From Diospyros lotus (taxonomy: Eukaryota; Streptophyta; Magnoliopsida; Ericales; Ebenaceae): a DNA stretch of 64,000 bases. The notes below the pieces were generated by a model, which was not told where the DNA came from, made no database searches, and saw only the letters and a list, made by a program, of their open reading frames with translations. Below are positions 60,297 to 64,000 of this stretch, one piece after another. The position numbers were made by a program, and so were the translations under genes. How positions within the stretch are numbered: the first letter of the stretch is position 1; every line of letters starts with the position of its first letter. The DNA lies in NCBI RefSeq assembly GCF_014633365.1, contig NC_068349.1:11086753-11150752 (forward strand). The letters are read 5' to 3'.

Positions 60297-60510
60297 GGGT
60301 GTGTTTGATAAGGGTGAAAAATGAGGATGGAATTTGAATTCTATCTAAATTTCAAGAAATTCTCTCAAACAGTTTTTCAATTTCATAGAATTCGAATTTT
60401 ATTTTAATTAAAAAAATAAAAATTTTCCTTAAAATCAAGAAATTGGAATTCTTAGGGGTTGGAGTGAGAATTAGAATTACACTCTCATTTTTTACCTCTA
60501 TCAAACAACC
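60297..60510. mobile_element. Tourist-like MITE, copy 2
   Basis: It aligns end to end with 57367-57598 (GGGTGTGTTTGATAAGG at the left, CTATCAAACAACC at the right). Flanks are TTA (60294-60296) and TTT (60511-60513), a target duplication with one change. Confidence 0.8.
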
Positions 60511-62813
60511 TTTATAATTTAGTTTAATTTTAGTTTTTATTTTTAAGTTATAGAGATTTTTTTTATATAAATGACTTAAATTACAGAGACATGCGTGTGA
60601 TTTATTTTGTATTTTTTAAAATTATAAATAAGATAAGTGTTTGTTTGTGCAGTATATTACAAGATTATTCTCATCTTATCGTGTTATATTAGTATTAAAT
60701 TAAATTATTTTAATCATATTTTATATATAATAAATATTACATTTTAGAGTGAATATTCTCTATTTCAGTGGTCAAAGTGGCCAACCAGAACTGGAAGAAA
60801 AGAAAAGGCTCCACGGGTATAGCACGGATGACAGTCAGGTAGTAAATTACAAACAATGATATAAGTTCGAGTCATGACAGTCATAATATGAGAGTTTCAT
60901 CCTCATGTGAGAGTAATTTTTTTGTAAATATTATGCATTATATCTACTATATGATGCGTCAGTGTCTATCATAATTAACCCCTCTCATGTGGGATAATTA
61001 GCGGGGAGCGCTTAGCGACGTCACCTTTTGCAGACAAGACAAGAACTGGAAGAAAAGCATCAAAGACGTGGGACCGAGAGAGGCCTACGTGATGTAATGA
61101 ATGAATAATGGTTGCTTTCGGTTTCAGGCTTCGATGCAACGTACAACGGTCAAGTCAGTTTTGTCGGAGTCAACGCGTCCCGCTCCCACACCCATTCCCA
61201 TTCAGTCATTCATTGCTTGCCGCCTCATCCTTCTATGCTCTATTTTCTTAATAAAATTGTATTTTTTTTACTATTTAAATAAATTTAATATATAATTCTT
61301 ATAAATTTAGTTGCCACACATAAATATATAATAATTTTACTTAAAATTAACAATACTTCATTATAGTTAGTCTCTGTTGTTAATTTTAGATAAAATTATT
61401 ATGAATTTATACATGTCACTTTAATTTATAAAAATTATTTATCAAATTTATTTATTGATATAATATTTTTTAATTTTATTAATTAATGATAAGTGTATTA
61501 TCTTTTAAATTATTTAATTAATCAATAAAATTATTTGATGGTTGAAAATAAGATATTGCACCTTATCTATGACTGCATGCCTTGAATTAGTCACAATCAT
61601 TGACAAATTTATGATTCAAATTAAATTTGGTTGCTATTAGATAATAGAAAATTTAAGATTTTTTTCTCTTTGTTGTGTTTATCCCGTTTTTAATTTTTAA
61701 TTTTTTTTAAATAATAAAAATATATTTACTTACATATTTTCAAAAATAAAAAAATATATAAAAAAATTCAAAACAAAACACACTAAAATCTCCAAAATGC
61801 AAAAAATAACACTACTCTACTTTTCTCTCTCCAAAATTCAAGTTGACTCATATCTTCTCTTCCTTCCCTCTTTTTTTCTCTGCAAGACTCGACTATCAAC
61901 CGTGCTTGCCACCATCATGAGCCGTCATTGCCCATCTCCTATCATTCAACCACCCATGCCTTTCGTCGTCGATGTTGTTCGCTCTTCTTTATTGCAACCC
62001 AAATCCTTGGCCAAACAGCCATCGTCGTTTGAATTGTGGCATCACCTCGTATTTCACTAGTTGTTTCTTCTACCATTTCATCGTTCACCTACATTGTTCA
62101 TCCTTGCTTCACATTCGGGCCAACCATCAATGAACCACTTTGTTTCGATCGCCTTTTCAACCATGAGTTGCAAAAGTTTCTTTACAACTGAGTACACAGG
62201 CTAGATCTCTTATATTACTTGAGGATGTTTGGAAAAGAGGTCTGTGGACACCATTGATCTAAAATAAGCTTTATTTTCTATTTTGATGGCTCTCATTGCT
62301 CCTAGATCTAGAGATGCCATTTTTGCCAACATTGATCCATGGCAATATGAATTTCGCATATCTTATTTTTGTGTCAAAATTTATGCGAATTTATAATTAA
62401 AATAGAAAATAGTTTACATCTTTCGGATCATTTCGATGTTTTCTCATTGAAGTTGCAGTCACATTATTCAACTTCAAATTCTTAATTTATTTTTTTGTAT
62501 TTTAATTTTGTAAGAGAAAAAAAAATATTGCAAAATTCATCAATCTAAAAATGTATATATTACTTAATAATATACTAGTATTAAACTGTTCCAATTTACT
62601 GAATACTCAAATTCATTAAATAAAATATTATAAAATAATTTTTCCTAAAAATTTCAAACTAAACACATTTTTTAGTTTTTTATTTTGAAAAATAGTTTTT
62701 CAGAATAATAAAAAGAAAACATTTTCAGCAATTTCAAACCAAAAACTCAAAAGACAAAACTGAAAATAAATTCAAAACTCAAAACTAAAACACGAAGATA
62801 ATACTACCTAATT
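60511..62813. other. AT-rich intergenic region, no gene seen
   Basis: Short open frames (61101-61295, 61797-62060) have no family features. An AT-rich block near 62640-62790 resembles the MITE-like block at 7682-8205. Confidence 0.45.
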
Positions 62814-63220
62814 TGTTGGGATTAAAGTTCCAATCCTAAATAATAGAAGAAAGAAAAAAATAATTAAAATAGACAAGAAGAACACACGAGATTTATAGTG
62901 GTTCTCTCAATGTGAGAGTTACGTTCATTTGTCACCGTTGCAAGATTTTCCATTATAACCAAATTGGAGATTACAAGAGAATGCACAATAACGTTATCCA
63001 AGAACTACCTTAATATAAGTAAAAATTAGAACAACGAAAAATACGTGTGAAAACTCAAAATTGCCTTCATTGTAAAATTACATATAAAATTTCGTCTAAC
63101 CTCGGGATAAAGGGTTTACCACACCCCTTCCAACCCCCATATTGACCTTACTGCAAAGGTCAATATATATGCGTAAGGGCAATATACACCAAAGTGATAA
63201 TTAGGCTCTGCACGCTAACA
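62814..63220 (+). repeat. Probable solo copia-type LTR
   Basis: It starts TGTTGGGATTAAAG and ends GCTAACA. It contains ACACACGAGATTTATAGTGG, a phrase common in plant copia LTRs. No target duplication was found (TAATT versus TGAGT), so the borders are tentative. Confidence 0.45.
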
Positions 63221-63228
63221 TGAGTACT

Positions 63229-63640
63229 TGTAATACCTGAGAATTTTTTAAAAGACTCGAGTGTAATTATTTTGGGACATAGGAGAAATTTTTTCAAATT
63301 TTGAGGGTTAAAATGTAAACTTACAAAGTTTGGGGGGGTGGAAGTGCAAATTTGGAAAACTTGAGGGCTTGGGGAGTCAGGGCCAAACTGCAAGGGAGCA
63401 AAAGTTGAGGGACCAAATGGCAAGGCAGGTGTGAAATCTGCCATGGCCGTTAGCCGCAAGGAGGCCACCGTCGCGCGGGAGGCCGTATCACGACTGGTTG
63501 AGGTCGTCTAGGGCTATCATGGCCTTCGCCTAGGCCTTGCGGTGCAATGGTGGCCGTAGGCAATTAGGGCACAGCACAGCTAGCCATGCATGGAACCTAA
63601 GGCCTTGGATCTATCTTCTACGACTTGTCATTAGGGAAGT
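63229..63640 (+). repeat. Possible start of a gypsy-type LTR
   Basis: TGTAATACCTGAGAATTTTT followed by G-rich TTTGAGGGTTAAAATG- and AGGGACCAAATGGCAAG-type phrases resembles LTR starts of plant gypsy elements. No second copy is available. The open frame across it (63160-63468, minus) is not credible. The remaining 63641-64000 shows nothing recognisable. Confidence 0.3.
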
Positions 63641-64000
63641 CAGATGACGTAACTTATTTCAAAATACGAATGCAGAAACGAATTTATCTGAGTCGTCAAC
63701 ACCTAGCAATTAAGATTTCAGGTCAATATTTAAGAGTTGAAAATCAAAACTCAACTCAACGCAACGCTGGAGCCTTCATTTAAAACTCTAAATCTACAAC
63801 GAACCACATTTGTCCAATGGAGAAAATAAAGCACTACTGCCAGCCATGAGTTTGATTTTAATAAGTAATAACAACATTTCCTTGAAAGATACCTTTTGTT
63901 GATTTGTTCGTACCTATATAAATATTAAAAATAATATTAAATTCAAAAATTTTAAATGTACAACTCTTCTAGTTACCATTTCCTTGAAAGAGAAACCTTT

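Noticed and set aside
63160..63468. Minus-strand frame of 102 aa
   Set aside because: It spans the junction between two LTR-like sequences and has low-complexity composition.

Overview
This is nuclear DNA of a flowering plant, most likely a eudicot. The evidence is the AT-rich spacers, GT-AG introns, plant-only protein families (a DC1 Cys/His-rich protein, a plant-type DeSI/PPPDE protein, a group IX ERF factor), Cassandra and Tourist-like elements, and nested LTR retrotransposons. I cannot name the species.

Only three genes look intact, all on the minus strand. (1) A DC1-domain gene at 4402-6955 has eight Cys/His modules. Three further in-phase exons add a C-terminal coiled coil, giving 629 aa. 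(2) A DeSI/PPPDE-type isopeptidase gene at 29938-37713 has four coding exons and 215 aa; its third intron is 5.15 kb and full of transposons. (3) An intronless ERF5/ERF6-like transcription factor lies at 46149-47072 (307 aa).

The left half records a duplicated DeSI-DC1 pair. A decayed second DeSI copy (about 8375-12650) lies just upstream of the working DC1 gene. A scrap of DC1 5' flank (29640-29770) lies just downstream of the working DeSI gene. This fits a tandem duplication of a two-gene unit followed by reciprocal loss. A second DC1 copy, now a pseudogene (8795-10209), sits inside an intron of the dead DeSI copy.

The rest is mostly mobile DNA. Left to right: a copia pol relic with its 3' LTR (656-3588); a TRIM-like element whose empty site survives in a paralogous copy (10445-11802); a 3.2 kb non-coding LTR element with three tandem-repeat arrays (12889-16077); and an old copia element (16302 to about 29305). 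That copia is split by a hAT transposon (17641-22089) and by part of a Tat-type gypsy element (23169 to about 28740). The gypsy part carries a long intron-containing reading frame antisense to its own pol, with its own TATA box. The DeSI intron holds a hAT MITE, a CACTA end, a solo copia LTR and a Mutator-type MITE. A second copia element (50858-56462) has a complete 666 bp Cassandra TRIM, with 5S rRNA-derived LTRs, inserted in its reverse transcriptase. Two Tourist-like MITEs, a LINE fragment and LTR fragments lie further right.

The intervals 38.2-46.1, 47.3-50.8 and 58.4-62.8 kb are AT-rich, and I see no convincing gene in them.
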